NCBI RefSeq assembly: GCF_036785885.1
Contig: NC_092322.1
Location: 37,655,994 to 37,719,993 of the forward strand
DNA length: 64,000 bases
Source: Coffea arabica
Lineage: Eukaryota > Streptophyta > Magnoliopsida > Gentianales > Rubiaceae
Reading direction: 5' to 3'
A program made the translations under genes and the position numbers. The notes below the pieces were generated by a model that ran no database searches, was not told where the DNA came from, and saw only the letters and a list, made by a program, of their open reading frames with translations. How positions within the stretch are numbered: position 1 is the stretch's first letter; each line of letters begins with the position of its first letter. Below, one piece after another: positions 20,590 to 37,764 of this stretch.

Positions 20590-23500
20590 ACACTGAGGAA
20601 CATTCCTTTCCTCATCCACAATAATGCCTAAGGCATCAACACTTAATTTTCTACTATCTATCATATTTTCTTCCCTGCTCAAACAAAAGGAGCACATGCA
20701 AAACAGTCTTTTCACATTCACAATATTCTCTAGCAATGTAGCCATCCTGCTGTCTAGTGGTTGTGTTTTTGTTAGTTGTTTCAACGGCTCTTTGTTGGTG
20801 AAGTTGAGCTTGATTCTGCTTCACTGATATTGCGCAGCTTTGCACAAAACTAGCTTTAATGCTAGTGCATCATCTAGTTCTTGGTCCCCCAGGCTTCTTT
20901 TTTTCAGCTTTCATTCTGCAATTTTCGTGCCTGAAGTTGTTCTAACTGTGACTCCAATGCCTAGGTTGTTTTGTCCTTTCCTTGTAGCTGTTGTCAAGTC
21001 CATGATCATAGCTCCCCGAGCTTCATTGCCTTGGCTTTGTTGATCATGCATGTGGGTTGTTTCTTCTGTACTCGTTTTATCCTCTGATTTCTCTGCTTCC
21101 ACTTGCTCCAGCCACTCTCTATGTGCTTTTTCTACTGTTCTCAGTGGTGATGATCTAGTTAAGCTCTCAAACTCCTTCTTATTTCCATCTTTCCACACTT
21201 GCTACAAAATATTTCCTATCAAACCAATGTGTTCCTTCCCTTTTGGTCTTGTCCTTGCTTCTGAGATTCTAAGCCACCATCTTCTGAAGTCACCCTGTTG
21301 GTCCTGAGCCCCGTCCCAGTGTATAGGTGATGCCTTCCAGATGTCCACAGCGTGGGGGCATGTTAGCAATAGATGTTCAATTGTTTCCTATGCCTCTCCA
21401 CAGATTCTACACATTGGATCACTCACTTTTGTTCTTCTACTCACTACTTCTCTCACTGGTAAAGCTCCTTGTATACATTTCCAAATGAAGAGCTTGATTT
21501 TGTGCTTGATGTTGAGCTGCCAGAGTGTGTTCCACATCTGTGACACATGTTGGCTCCCCTCTATATAACTTGAACCAGCTACCTCTGAGTTACTCTTCCT
21601 TGCATTCCTGTTGTTCTTCATTTGGATTTTGTAACCTGAATTGACCGTATACACCCCTCCTGCCTGTGGTTGCCAATAATAGCTATCTTCTCTCCCTGAC
21701 AGACTTAAGGGGATACTTAGGATCCTCTCAGCATCATCTCTGTTGAAGACTCTACATATGGTGTTCTTGTTCCATCTGTTGTGGCAAATGAGCTCGTCTA
21801 CTCTTTCCAGCTCGCAATTACTTGGTTTACTTGTACTTGGCATTCCTGTGATTGTCTCTGGTATCCATTTATACTCCTAGATTCGTGTATTCCTTCCATT
21901 GCCAATTCTCCTGATCAGTCCCATGTCCAGCAAACTTCTTGCTCCCATTATGCCTTGCCAAATCCAGGAGGCATTTTTGGGGGGATTGCAATGTAGTATG
22001 GATTCCTTAGGGAAGTATTTAGCTTTTAGCACCTTGCTCACAAGAAGGTTTGGCTTGGTGAGGATCCTCCATATCTGCTTCCCTAACAGTGCTTTATGGA
22101 AAGCTTCAAGGTCCTTGAAGCCACGTCTTCCCTCATTTCTCTTTCGTGCCATTCTTTCCCAAGAAGTCCAGTGCATTTTGTTTCTACCATTTGTATCTCC
22201 CCACCAGAAGTTGGCCATCAGAGCACTAATATCTTTGCAAAGTTTTCTTGGCAGCTTGAAACATGACATGACATATGTTGGCATGGCCATAGCTACTGAC
22301 TTTAGCATTACCTCTTTCCCTGCTGAGCTAAGGAACGTGCTTTTCTAGTTTTGAAGTCTTCTTTTGATGTTTTCTCGAATAAAGCCAAATATCTGGTCTT
22401 TGGTTCTTGAGATCACCATCGGGAGGCCTAAGTATTTTCCTTGCTTTGCCTTATTCATCCCTCCCAATGCTTGGCACACTTCATCCCTTTGTTCACTGAT
22501 CATGTTTCTGCTGAAAAAGACAGCAGATTTGTCTAGATTGATCAGTTGTCCTGATGCAGCTTCATAGATTTTAAGAACATTCATAATCTCAGTAGCTTGT
22601 TGCTTGTCAGCTTTGCAAACGATGAGGGAGTCATCAGCAAAGAAGAGATGAGTAAGTACGGGTCCTTGCCTACTGATTTTCAGTCCCTAAATTCTATTGC
22701 TATCTTTAGCTTTCCTCAGCAAACTGGAGAGTCCTTCAGAGTAGATTAAGAATAAATAAAGAGACAAAGGGTCTTCCTGTCGTATGCCTCTTCCTGGAGT
22801 CACAAAACCTTTGGCTTCTCCATTGCAATTGAAGGAGTAAGTTACAGTCTTTAAACAGCTATTGATCTAGTTGATCCATACCAGGCAAAAACGCATCTTT
22901 TCCATCATAGCCTGCAAAAAGTGCCACTCTACCCTATCATATGCCTTTGCCATGTCTAATTTGATTGCCATGTATCCATAGTTCCCTTGTCTTTTGTTTT
23001 TGAGGTAATGCATATATTCATGCGCAATCATCACATTGTCAAGGATCTGTCTATCTGGGATGAAGGCAGATTGAGTTTTGCTTATGCATTTGTCCAGGAC
23101 AGATTTCAGACAATTTGCAAGGATTTTAGCAATGATTTTGTAGAGTACACTACAAAGACTGATAGGCGTATAGTTCTTCAAACTGGTTGGGTGCAAGATT
23201 TTGGGGATCAGGGATATGACAGTATGATTTACTAATTTAAGCATGTATCCTGAGGTAAATAAGGCTTTGATTGCTGGGATAACATCACACTTGATTGTGC
23301 TCCAGAACCTTTGGAAGAACAATGGGGTCATCCCATCTTGTCCTAGGGCTTTTTCAGAGTTCATAGAAAAGAGTGCTTCATGAATATCCTTCTCCTCCAC
23401 AGCTTGAGTCAGCCTTTCGTTCATTTCCTGGGTTAGGGATTGAGGAATACCATCTAGAATTTCTGACATATCACCCCTCCTCCCACTATTAAATAAATCC

Positions 23501-24682
23501 TTAAAGAAATCTAAAATCTCAGTCACAACCTCCTCCTCATTTGTTGTTCATGAGCCATTTCCTCTCTGCAAGGTCCTGATTCTGTTGCTTACTCTCCTGC
23601 CTTTAATATAGGAGTGAAAGTACTTAGTATTCTTATCACCCTCCCTAAGCCAACTGATCCTAGCTTTTTGACACCAGAAAATTTCTTCCTCCTTATAAGC
23701 TGCTTTCAAATGGTCTTTAATGTGAGCTAGGATATCTTTCCTATTGTCAAATCTCGATTCCTTAACTCTCTCAAAATCCTTTTTCAGCTCAGTAATTCTT
23801 TGCCTAGAGTTTGCTTGGAAGGTATTCCTCCACTTCAAAAGCTCAATTCTGCAATTTTTAACCTTCTTAGTGACTTTGAACATTCTAGATCCTTGTTCTT
23901 CCTTACTCTAAGCTTTTTCTATCACCTGTTAGATCCCCTCCCTTTGGAGCCATCTTTTATCAAAGTAGAACCTCTTCTTTCTCCTCTCTTTCCCCGGGTC
24001 AGTATCTAGTAAAAGCATAGAATGGTCTGAAGCAAAAGTGTCTATATGCTAACATCTAGCCTTTTCAAAAACTTGGAGCCATTCCATATTATACAAACAT
24101 CTGTCCAACCTTTGTCTAACCTCTCCTTCATTATCCCAATGGTTGCTTCACATCCAAGGTTGACCCTCAAAACCAATATCTATTAAGCTATTTTGATCTA
24201 TGAAATCTCTAAAGTCCTTGAAACTTCTCTCCTCCCCACTTTTCATCATTGGACAGAATGTTATTAAAGTCCCCAGCTATTATGTATCTAGTTCCCCACA
24301 GAGTTTTCCTATTACTTAGAACCCTCCATTGTTCTTTTCTGATCATAGGGTCACAACTAGCATACATCCCAATAAACCACTAGCTAACCTGAGTGTCAGG
24401 GTCTTCTACCTTAGCTTCTATCGTGAAGGTAGTTTTATACACCTCCAAGATGTTAGCATCCTGTCTCCAAAGAAAAGGCATACCACCTGCTTTGTTCATA
24501 GCTTCAACAGTCACATTACTATCAAATCTTAAACCTCTAGTCAGTCTGTCTATCACATGCTTCCTATTCTTCGTCTCACTCAAGAAAACCAGGTTTAGAG
24601 AGGAGAGGTTATATACCTCCCTCAGATGGGGAACTGTCAAGGGGCTCCCCACACCTTGACAGTTCCACACCAGGACTCTCAT
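20590..24682 (-). pseudogene. LINE ORF2 remnant: endonuclease-RT-zf-RVT-RNase H
   Basis: Starts at ATG 24682 with an AP-endonuclease N-terminus (MRVLVWNCQGVGSP ... FLSETKN), then decays through many stops between 24370 and 23890 (AGDFN still legible). Reverse transcriptase follows: KALGQDGMTPLFFQRFW, KNYTPISLCSVLYKIIAKIL, QSAFIPDRQILDNVMIAHE and KLDMAKAYDRVEW (22867-23526). The catalytic FADD is at 22630-22641, and GKYLGLPMVISRTK near 22400. The zf-RVT region (21388-21843) has WNTLWQLNIKHKIKLFIWKC and CRICGEA. RNase H-like sequence (GIGVTVRTTSG ... LDSRMATLLENI ... SVDALGIIVDEE) ends at about 20590. Numerous frame breaks rule out a working enzyme. Confidence 0.87.
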
Positions 24683-26149
24683 GTCCCTTGAGGGGTCCCT
24701 TTCAGGCAGGTCCCCCTAACCTCTCCTTTCAGCTCAGCAAAATAAACATCTATCATGGGTTTAGTCTTTTTCCACTGGATTGTCTCAGTATTAGCTTCCT
24801 CCATCTCTTCATCCCTGAGCAAGACCTTCCTCTTCCCAAAACTCGACTGGCTTGCTCCATTATCATTCAACTCTTTCAAAGGTCTCCTATTTTTGGTTGG
24901 GGACTTCAGCCTTCTGAACATCCTCTTAGCTTGTTTGTCCATAGCCTCCTGGATCTTTCCAGGCACCAGTGATTCCTGGTGGATTACTAGCACTCCTACA
25001 GGTTCCTCATTGTCCACTAGTCCTTGATTTTGATTCTGCATCTCTACCTCTCTAACCTCCTCCCTCAATTCCACTACCATAGGGGATTGATTTTCTTCCT
25101 CAAACTGGACCACTAGTGGGAGATCAGGATTTCTCATTTCTAGGTTCTTGATTTCTTCACTACAGTCTTGGGTTCCTCCCTTATTTTCCTTTACCATTGG
25201 TGAGGCTTCCCTACCCTGTACTTCCTTTGCCCTCTCCCTTTCCTCCCTCCCTTTCTGAGAGTTGCAGTCTTCCTTACCAGTTGACAGCAGAGATTCTAGA
25301 AGACTTTGATTCAAAAGACTCCTATTTCTATTTTGTTCAATCAATTCTCCTTCCAGAAATCTCCAATATGTTTTGTCACTTGAGCCTTCATTCCTGATGG
25401 GTTGTTTCTAAGGTGAATTCCTAGTATTTCCAGCTCTCAACCAGGGCCCGTACTGGTGTTCTCCCATGCTTCCCCTTGGTACTCTCTTATCCTTACAAGA
25501 CCCCTCACTATGTCCTACTATCCCACAACTATAGCAAAAATCAGGACACCTTTCATACTTAAAAGCTATCCACTTCAAGGCTCCTGCAATCTTAACAACA
25601 GTACCTCTGAGCAGGGGTTTAGACAGGTCAACTACAGCTAAGATTTTCAAGTGTCTGCCCTCTTTCCCTCCATTCTGAGGAATTAGCACCTCTCTTACTT
25701 CTTTGAACACTACCCCTATCTTGTTTCCTACCTCTTTAGAAAGCCAGTGAACTGGCAAATTCCAGAGTTGCACCCAGAGGGGTGCAGTCATAAAGGCCCT
25801 GTAGTCGTCTTCTATCCCTTCCTTCCACCTATTTAGGACTAACAGTTGATTATCCATCACCTAGGGACCACCCTCAACAATTCTTTCCTTATCATCTGGA
25901 CTAGGGATGTTGAACTGAAAAACATTTGGGCCAAGTTCCATCACTGTCATATTCCTAGGGTATCCCCAAGCAGCAGTTGCGAAATTTTTTGCCCCTGTAA
26001 AGAACTTTCTCTCCTATAACTCTTCCTATCAGGCTTTCCTCGCAGGCTCTAACTCCCTAATGGAGATCTCCAAGTTCCAACGTGGCTCCAAGGAGCTCAT
26101 TCCCCTCCAGAGAGAATTTTTTTAAAAGCTCAGCCAGGTCTCCTTCCAT
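24679..26149 (-). pseudogene. LINE ORF1 remnant (DUF4283 plus zinc knuckle)
   Basis: The ATG at 26149 gives MEGDLAELLKKFSLEGNELL, the normal N-terminus of plant L1 ORF1. After breaks, 25408-25860 carries the nucleic-acid-binding DUF4283 tail (APLWVQLWNLPVHWLSKEVG) and a CCHC knuckle CYSCGIVGHSEGSC, ending QYGPWLRA. The C-terminal part (24679-25344) is Glu/Lys/Gln-rich, low in structure, and finishes at a TGA that overlaps the ORF2 ATG. It would coat the LINE RNA. In-frame stops near 26057, 25860 and 25400 inactivate it. Confidence 0.85.
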
Positions 26150-26743
26150 CGATAAAGTCCGATACTTCAGGATAGTATTCCACTTCACACCCCGGAGGAA
26201 ATGCAGGTTGTAGGAGAATCGGAACAAAAATTTTAAGCAAGAAAAAAACAAAAAAAGCTTTCTGGTGTTTAGGTACATCTACTGGCAGAAAAAAGATGAA
26301 AAAGATGGAGATCGCACATAAATAGGGTTCTCTGGTCGCAATACCTCTAAACACAAGACAGAGGAAAAAAGATACACAGAACCTCATTATACCTGGCGGA
26401 CACTTTCCATAGGGTAAATCTTTCTGCCGCTTGGACTTCTGCCTTCCATGCATCATTCACCGAGTGTGTTTGCTGCATTCATTAGCCTTTGATTCCAAAC
26501 AAGATTGGAAATGGAGATATCTCAGAAAAGTGCGGGAGTGTTGGAGTTTGAAAATGTTTGATTTTGCTACCTTTCCCACCCAAGGGGAAAGTAGCTCTTA
26601 TCCCAAGAGAGAGCACCTCAATCTAGAGTGAGAAACACCTCTACTTAGAGAGAGGAACGACCTGTGCTCATTTTCAATCACCTAAACATTTTTGTCTTTT
26701 TCTACAAATCCCTTCAAGGGATTGGTTGTGTGGTCGACATTAA

Positions 26744-26968
26744 GGGGGTGCTTAGTTCTTACTTTGGAATTGGAAAAGAAAATGGAATAATGGATAGAGG
26801 ACCCGCTAATGAGAGTTTGGGTCAATTCCTTCCAATTTGGTCAGGAATCAAGAATGGCCGAATTTTAAGGCTTGATTCCAATATTTCAATTCCATTGTAC
26901 TGGACCAAGTACGTAGTATTGGAATTATTGTAATTCCAAGTACCAAAACCCCAAAACCAAGTAGTCCC
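26744..26968. mobile_element. Tourist-like (PIF/Harbinger) MITE
   Basis: 225-bp element flanked by TAA on both sides (26741-26743, 26969-26971), the 3-bp duplication of PIF/Harbinger elements. The TIRs are imperfect: GGGGGTGCTTAGTTCTTAC on the left, and GGGACTACTTGGTTTTGGGG as the reverse complement of the right end. The subterminal GGAATTGGAA/TTCCAATT repeats are also inverted. No coding capacity. Confidence 0.75.
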
Positions 26969-26971
26969 TAA

Positions 26972-27271
26972 CTTTTCTGGCAATGTTGTATTGGAGATAC
27001 GGTTTCCATTAAGTGAAGCAATCCACTTTGTATTTGTTAAACAAGAACTTACGAGAATGTCAAATTATTCAGCCTTCTTAGATATTATACCAAATCTTTT
27101 TAGTATTACTTTAATTATTCAGCAATGACCTATTTTGATGGTGACTTCTGACGTTTACGTCCTTAGTCAAAAAAGTACTTGGTAGATTATTCAAGATGTA
27201 TGAAAATTTTTCAAAGTGTAAGTAAAGTAATTTTGGCAAACCAAAAAAAAAAAAAGAGAGAGAAAAACGTT
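26972..27271. other. Intergenic, nothing recognised
   Basis: AT-rich sequence between two MITEs. No gene or RNA seen. Confidence 0.5.
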
Positions 27272-27696
27272 TTGATATTCAAATTTTGACACATGAATGG
27301 CTTTTGTTCCCAAACTTTAGATAAAAGCAAATATGGTATCTAATCTTTTAACTTTTGAACACATTTTATATTTAATACCTTTAATTGATTTTTTCCAAAT
27401 TGCTATCAGAAAAAATCATGTGATACTCATATATCCACCAATTATTGTATAATAAAATGCCAAAAAATGTAAAATTTAGTCCTTGAACTTCGTGTTTGAC
27501 ATTTTTTATATTTTATTTTGACATTTTTAATACAATAGTTGCCAAGCATGTGACTATCACGCTCTTTTAGTAGCAGTTTGGATAAAAACTATCAAAGATA
27601 CTAAATGTGCTCAAAAGTTGAAAATCTAGATATCAAATTTGCTTTTGTCCAAAGTTTGAGGACTAAAACCGCTCATATGTCAAAATTTAGATGTCA
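27272..27696. mobile_element. MITE with long (about 110-bp) terminal inverted repeats
   Basis: The left arm contains AAATTTTGACACATGA, GCTTTTGTTCCCAAACTTT, AAAGCAAATATG and AACTTTTGAACACATTT. The right arm carries the inverted counterparts AAATGTGCTCAAAAGTT, CAAATTTGCTTTTGTCC, AAAGTTTGAGG and TCATATGTCAAAATTT. Ends are approximate and no target duplication was fixed. It lies about 80 bp upstream of a broken GST exon. Confidence 0.65.
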
Positions 27697-27723
27697 ACCA
27701 AAAAATAAATATGCGGAGGGTAA

Positions 27724-30078
<2,355 letters not shown>

Positions 30079-30812
30079 TTTTTCAGATGATTTGCATCAA
30101 AATAAGAGAAGTTACAGGATTGATTTGGTATGAACACTTGCATAATTTGTCAACTGTATAAATTTTAGTACTCATATGTCAATTTTATAGGTGATTAGAG
30201 CATTACTTGATGGATTAATTTTTTCAATTCGTTGAAATTTGAAAGGGTTGTTATCTAGTGTAATTTAAGTAAAATAAAAAAAAAAAAGAGACAGAATAAT
30301 GGCATCTGAGTACTTAAACTACTAGGTGAACAAATATTTCAACTACTGTGCAACATTTTGATTAGGCAATTCTCTATCTCTATGGTTAGAAGTTGGAAGT
30401 CCGCCTTATGTGCATAAACTATGGAATACAGAGCTGTACCACACTAATGCTTGGTCAAGATGTGGGTGATGCATTTCAATTATCTTCCTTAAACTCTTCA
30501 AACAGCTGACAAACCGATCGAGTCCAAGAAACCATGCTTGAATCCCTCCTCCTCCATGCTATTCCAGCCCCTTCCCCTTCCCACCAAAAAAACAATAGAG
30601 CCTAAAATAAAATCCACAAAGTTAATTTTGAGTTCTGAACTTTACCTTGGACCGAGTTGTGAATTATATAGAAGATGAATGAAAGGCCACAAGAAAGCCC
30701 AATTGAAAGTTCAGTACAAGTGCATCTCAACTACAAAACCAGAACATCTTTGGTCTCCCAAATTACTTTCGTGAATAATCTACAGGAAGAAAATGGAACA
30801 TTGTGTGGTAAT
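30079..30812. other. Intergenic within the GST cluster, nothing recognised
   Basis: Upstream region of the GST pseudogene and downstream region of the next GST gene. No gene, MITE boundary or RNA was identified. Confidence 0.5.
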
Positions 30813-33380
<2,568 letters not shown>

Positions 33381-33439
33381 TTATGGGCAATAGTAGCAAT
33401 TTGTTAGCAACTAGCAGGTATGAGAACCGGGGTCTTGCA

Positions 33440-33446
33440 TTTTATA
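33440..33446 (-). promoter_or_regulatory. TATA box of the GST gene at 32389-33302
   Basis: On the minus strand CACTATAAAATGC stands 138 bp upstream of the ATG. Sequence and distance fit a plant core promoter with a 5-prime UTR of about 100 nt. No start-site data. Confidence 0.6.
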
Positions 33447-34881
33447 GTGAATGAGAGGCTGGTGATGGCAGCATGATGGAGCGGTTGGTAAGTGGTAGAT
33501 TTTACCAGGACACTTGGGTCCTCTGCCCTTCAGCAATTTAGGCCACAAGTCAAAATGCAGTTTTTTTTTTTTTTTTTCAAGCAGTAGGGATAGGATTCAA
33601 AGGTAAGGGAAGGAGGATTAGAACCAGAATTTCTAAATCTTGAGAAAATGAAGGGTCTCTTTTTCATGTGTTGTTAATTAGATCTTTTTTGACTCTTTAA
33701 TTTTTTTTTTTTTTAAGATTCTTGAAAGCCACTTTAGGAATTTACAACCTATACTAGCACGTTTTTGTTTTGATATATGCTCAAATTTATAGCATGTAAC
33801 TTAATTTACTTTATAATATTTTGAATACAAAATTAACTTTCCTTTTCCAGTTACTCACTAGAAATTGATAGAAAGTTCACGAGATGAATAATGTGTGCAT
33901 AATTGCTGTTTACTCACAATTTTGTGGCCTCCCACCAATTGCTACTTTTAAATCCAGTAAGTACTTATCACATTCATGTGATCTAATGGTTGTTTAGCTT
34001 TCCTCGATTTCTAGAATTTGATGGCTCATGTATCCCTTTTCCCCCATAGTCGATGTATGACCCCAAAAAAAAAAATTTGCAACATTATCTCTACGACCAA
34101 ATATTAAAAACTTTTTGGCTTGTTATTTTTAAATTTCTCTAAATTTGAATAAATATTTCGAGATAAATTCAATGCCATTTGACTGCCGTCCCCAATCAAA
34201 TCAAAGGTAGTAGAGGATTGTAGAACTCAACAAATAAATATTATTTATTTGTGCTAGAATATTCGTTGTCTAGAACTTGTTCGAGGATCCTTGTCTTGCT
34301 TTCTTGTTCCTAATCACACAAAATTACGCGACAATTTTTGTAGTCACAATTCCGCCATTATCTTCTCCATTAATGAATCAGAAGATTCTGGTAATTTTAA
34401 GTAAAATTATTCCCATTACCAGTTATTTCAAACCAAATCAGCGGCCTGGTGGAAATTAAACTGCTAAATATTAAAACACTAACTAAGAAATTAAGGAACA
34501 AAAACTTGCGTCCACGGAAAAGTTTATGGTCTCTTTTTCTTGATTGTCTACTTAGTAGCTGCTGCGGCTGGTCCCTAATTATTAGGTTCCCAAGTTTTTA
34601 GCTAAGTGCTTACGCAGAGTCTTAAGGAATTTGACGTGACTCCTTAAGTAATCACATTCAAGCTTTTGTCTTTCCCTCTCTCTCGCTCCTTTTTCTGTTC
34701 CTGGTTTGCATATTATTTAAGGTCAATAAGAAAAAATATGAACATAGACAATTCAACTATACCACACTAAACTATAAGAGAGATGTATGGTAAAACATAA
34801 ATCGTACGGGATTAAAGTGTCACGCATATTTTGTATATATATTTTAGTCATTTCAACCACTTTAGTTTCTAAATAAGGGTA
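33447..34881. other. Intergenic AT-rich sequence, nothing recognised
   Basis: Upstream of the last GST and up to the second Athila-like LTR. Contains T/A homopolymers (for example 33561-33578) but no convincing gene, MITE or RNA. Confidence 0.5.
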
Positions 34882-36276
34882 TGATATGTCACAATTTTAT
34901 TATTTATTTTATAATTAATTCCTCCTATTACCTTATCGAATGTGCATTAATTAGCAGATTTTATTCATTTTTGGCATTTGTGCTTATTGCAGGGAGTTGG
35001 AACAAAATATCATAAAAAGGTGCAAATTTGTCAAGTTGTACACCTTCGGGTTAGTCAAATTAATTTTGACGATAGCTAGCAGAAGAGTTGGAGTAGTAAA
35101 AGGAAACAAGAGTCCAAACGGAGATGGTATTCCTTATCCAGTGATCAACTGCGGCAGACGAGGAGCAATTTTGGGGGACTCTCCTTTCTCTTCTTTTGGT
35201 AGTTTTCAAAAGAGAAGGGAGGTTAACAGAGACTAGGAGTCTTCCCTTTTATTCCTCTTAGTAGCCCGATAGGAAGGAAAATTAGGCAGGAAGAGATGGT
35301 CAGACAGTTTTGATTTTTCTTTCTTTTGTTTTCGTACTTTGTCGGCTAGTTCTTCTGGGGGGGTTGAATATTCATTGTTTTTGGGGGACTATTCCATAGT
35401 TTTTTCATTATATTTAAATGGAGGAAAAATGCCTTCACCATTTACTTCGGCAATTTTGCATAGGATCCCCTCGACAGAGATGAACTAAACTTTTATTTCT
35501 AGTCAAGAAATAACGGAGGATTTGGTTCTACTTAAATTATGAGATCTAACTGATTTTACTTTTTTCCATTATTTTCTTGTATTCGTATATTTCCTATTTT
35601 ATTTTTTATGGTTATTGTATTATTCAAGTATCATGGGTCCAGATGTTAGATTAATTCAATAACCCAAAACCAATTAGAGTAATTAAATCTGTAATTGTTT
35701 AATTATTCTAAATTAGTGACAACTGATATAATCGTGGTTATATCAGGGAAAGATACGGGTTAATTTGTAAACAACCCTCGTAGCGTGTTGTTTAGTTAGA
35801 ACAGGGTTTTCTAAATCTTAAAACAATTGCAAAATTGAATTCTACAGTCGTACCTAGGGTTATTTTGCAATAAGGACAATAACTAACGGTCTTACGTTAA
35901 CTATCGATAATTAAGGAGAAATTGATTGTCATCACTTGTTTGACAATTATAACTTGTTTATCAGTTTATATGTGAAATTATTCTTGCATCGATGATCAAT
36001 TAGGAGAGCCATTTCCGAAATTGCTTCTTGATTAGAGTTTGTCAAAAACTATTTGAGTTTTTGCAATTTGCCATCTAATTTTTATTTAATTGCAATATTC
36101 GATTAGCATAACTTATTGTTAATTTCTATAAAAAAAAACCCCCCCATTGTTTGTTTGAACTTCAAAAGAGGCAAATATCCCCAATTCCTGTGAATTCAAC
36201 CCTACTTATCACTATCTATAGAAATTATATTTATTTGAGCAGGCATTTATTATTGCACATGCTCGATAACCTGTCA
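34882..36276 (+). repeat. 5-prime LTR of the second Athila-like element
   Basis: 1395 bp by my boundaries, the same length as the LTRs of the first element although the sequences differ substantially. It ends GATAACCTGTCA. The partner LTR is outside the window. Confidence 0.8.
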
Positions 36277-36281
36277 ATTTT

Positions 36282-36297
36282 TGGCACCGTTGTCGGG
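36282..36297 (+). other. Decayed tRNA-Asp-type primer binding site
   Basis: TGGCACCGTTGTCGGG differs from the intact PBS at 1715 at two positions, both consistent with C-to-T or G-to-A change. Confidence 0.75.
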
Positions 36298-36367
36298 ACT
36301 GGTGTTAGTTAAATTTGTTTCTTTTTAAGTTCATTTTCGTTTTAATTTTCTAGTATTTTCTAGTTTA

Positions 36368-37760
36368 TGCATTATTCTTCTCGTACAGGTGAATTAATTT
36401 TCGATCCTGCAGTGGAGAAAACTGCGCGCCGAACGTGAAAAGAGACCAGACAGCTCAGAGAAGAGCAATATAGTGCTGCATCTCAAAGTCTTGATCCAAA
36501 AGTTGTAGCAACAAGTTCGTTTGGTGATACTTCGAGTGACTCAGATCAAGATGAAGTCACTATGGCTAATGCACGAATACTAAGGGTGTTGGCTGCTTCT
36601 AATTTAAATCAGCAGCCCTTATGCATTACTTTTCCGAATTTAAATGATAACACCTAGTTTGACTTAAAATCTGGTCTAATCCATCTTTGTTATCTTTTCA
36701 TTGTTTATCAGGTAAGAAGCCTCATAAGCATTTGCAAGAGTTCGATGTTGTTTGCAACATCATGAAACCCCCGAAAATCACGGAAGAACAAATAAAAATA
36801 AGGGCGTTCCCTTACTCTCTTAAGGATTCAGCAAAAGACTAGTTGTACTACTACCTCCAGGTAGTATCACCACTTGGAAGCAGCTGAAGAAAAAATTCCT
36901 GGAAAAGTATTTTCCCGCATCTCGAACTGCAAGTTTGAGGAAGGAAATATGCGGTATCAAACAACATTCAGGAAAGTCGCTCTATGATTACTGAGAGAGA
37001 TTCAAGAAGTTATGTATCAAATTCCCTCAACATCAAATAAGTGTGTAGTTGCTCATTCAGTACTTTTACAAGAGGTTACTTTTCAAAGACAAGAATATTA
37101 TTGATGCTGCAAATGGAGGGGCGTTAGCGAACAAGACTCCTCGAGAAACATGGTAGTTGATTGAAGGAATGGCCGAGAACTCATAATACTTCAGTATAAG
37201 GGAGGATATCTCGATACGCAAAGTGAATGAGATAGAAACATCCTCTATCCAACAGCAGTTATCCGACTTAATATCTTTTGTTATGCAATTGGCTATAGGA
37301 AATGCACCACAAACTAAGGTGTATGAAATTTGTACTGCCATGGGTCATTCTACAGAGATGTGATTCAAGAAAAGAGTGTGGAGAAAGTAAACATGGCTGG
37401 TTATGCACCCGCGCCAAGAAAACCACATGATTTGTACCCTAACATGTACAATCCGGGTTGGAGAGATCACCATAACCTCAATTATGAGGGCAATAGATAA
37501 TCAAATTTTGCCCCGAATAGACAGCAAGGGTATCAACAGTAATACCAACCTCAACAGCCACCACCTCCTCCAAGTTCAGACCCGTCTTTGAAAGAAATAA
37601 TGAAATAATTAATTGCTAGTCAACAAAAGACGGAATCTGACCTATAAAATATAAGGAATCAAATGGGTCAAATGCAAGCGATGTAGAGTCAGAGAAGTCA
37701 GATGGCAATATCAATCAACTGTCAGGAGTCCCAAGTTCACGGAAAATTGCCATCTTAATC
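36368..37760 (+). pseudogene. Athila gag remnant (Retrotrans_gag domain)
   Basis: Pieces in several frames match Athila Gag: FDLKSGLIHL near 36660, HKHLQEFDVVCNIMKPP near 36725, and the capsid core IRAFPYSLKD then SITTWKQLKKKFLEKYFP near 36800-36920. SGKSLYDY and RFKKLCIKFPQHQIS follow. A zinc knuckle (CTAMGHSTEMC, first Cys changed) lies near 37335-37365, and a Gln/Pro-rich linker at 37400-37600. At 37765 the sequence NVSAMTLRSGKEIQESE marks the usual gag-pol junction. Stops (for example after ARR near 36435) and frame breaks show it is dead. The domain that the short element at 314-7437 lacks is present here. Confidence 0.82.
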
Positions 37761-37764
37761 TAAA

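Larger units (their letters stand above)
20495..26663 (-). mobile_element. Full-length but inactive L1-type LINE
   Basis: A perfect 15-bp target duplication GTGCTCATTTTCAAT flanks the element (20480-20494, 26664-26678), so both ends are present. On the minus strand: a 5-prime UTR of about 510 bp, ORF1 (DUF4283 and CCHC knuckle), ORF2 (endonuclease, reverse transcriptase, zf-RVT, RNase H), and a short A-rich tail next to the left duplication. ORF1 stop and ORF2 start overlap as ATGA. Both ORFs contain stops and frameshifts. LINEs of this kind copy themselves by target-primed reverse transcription; most copies are 5-prime truncated, so full length is notable. Confidence 0.93.

Noticed and set aside
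22987-25027. Plus-strand frames of 60-149 codons across the LINE
   Set aside because: Antisense shadows of LINE ORF1 and ORF2, where the minus-strand frames carry the domain motifs.
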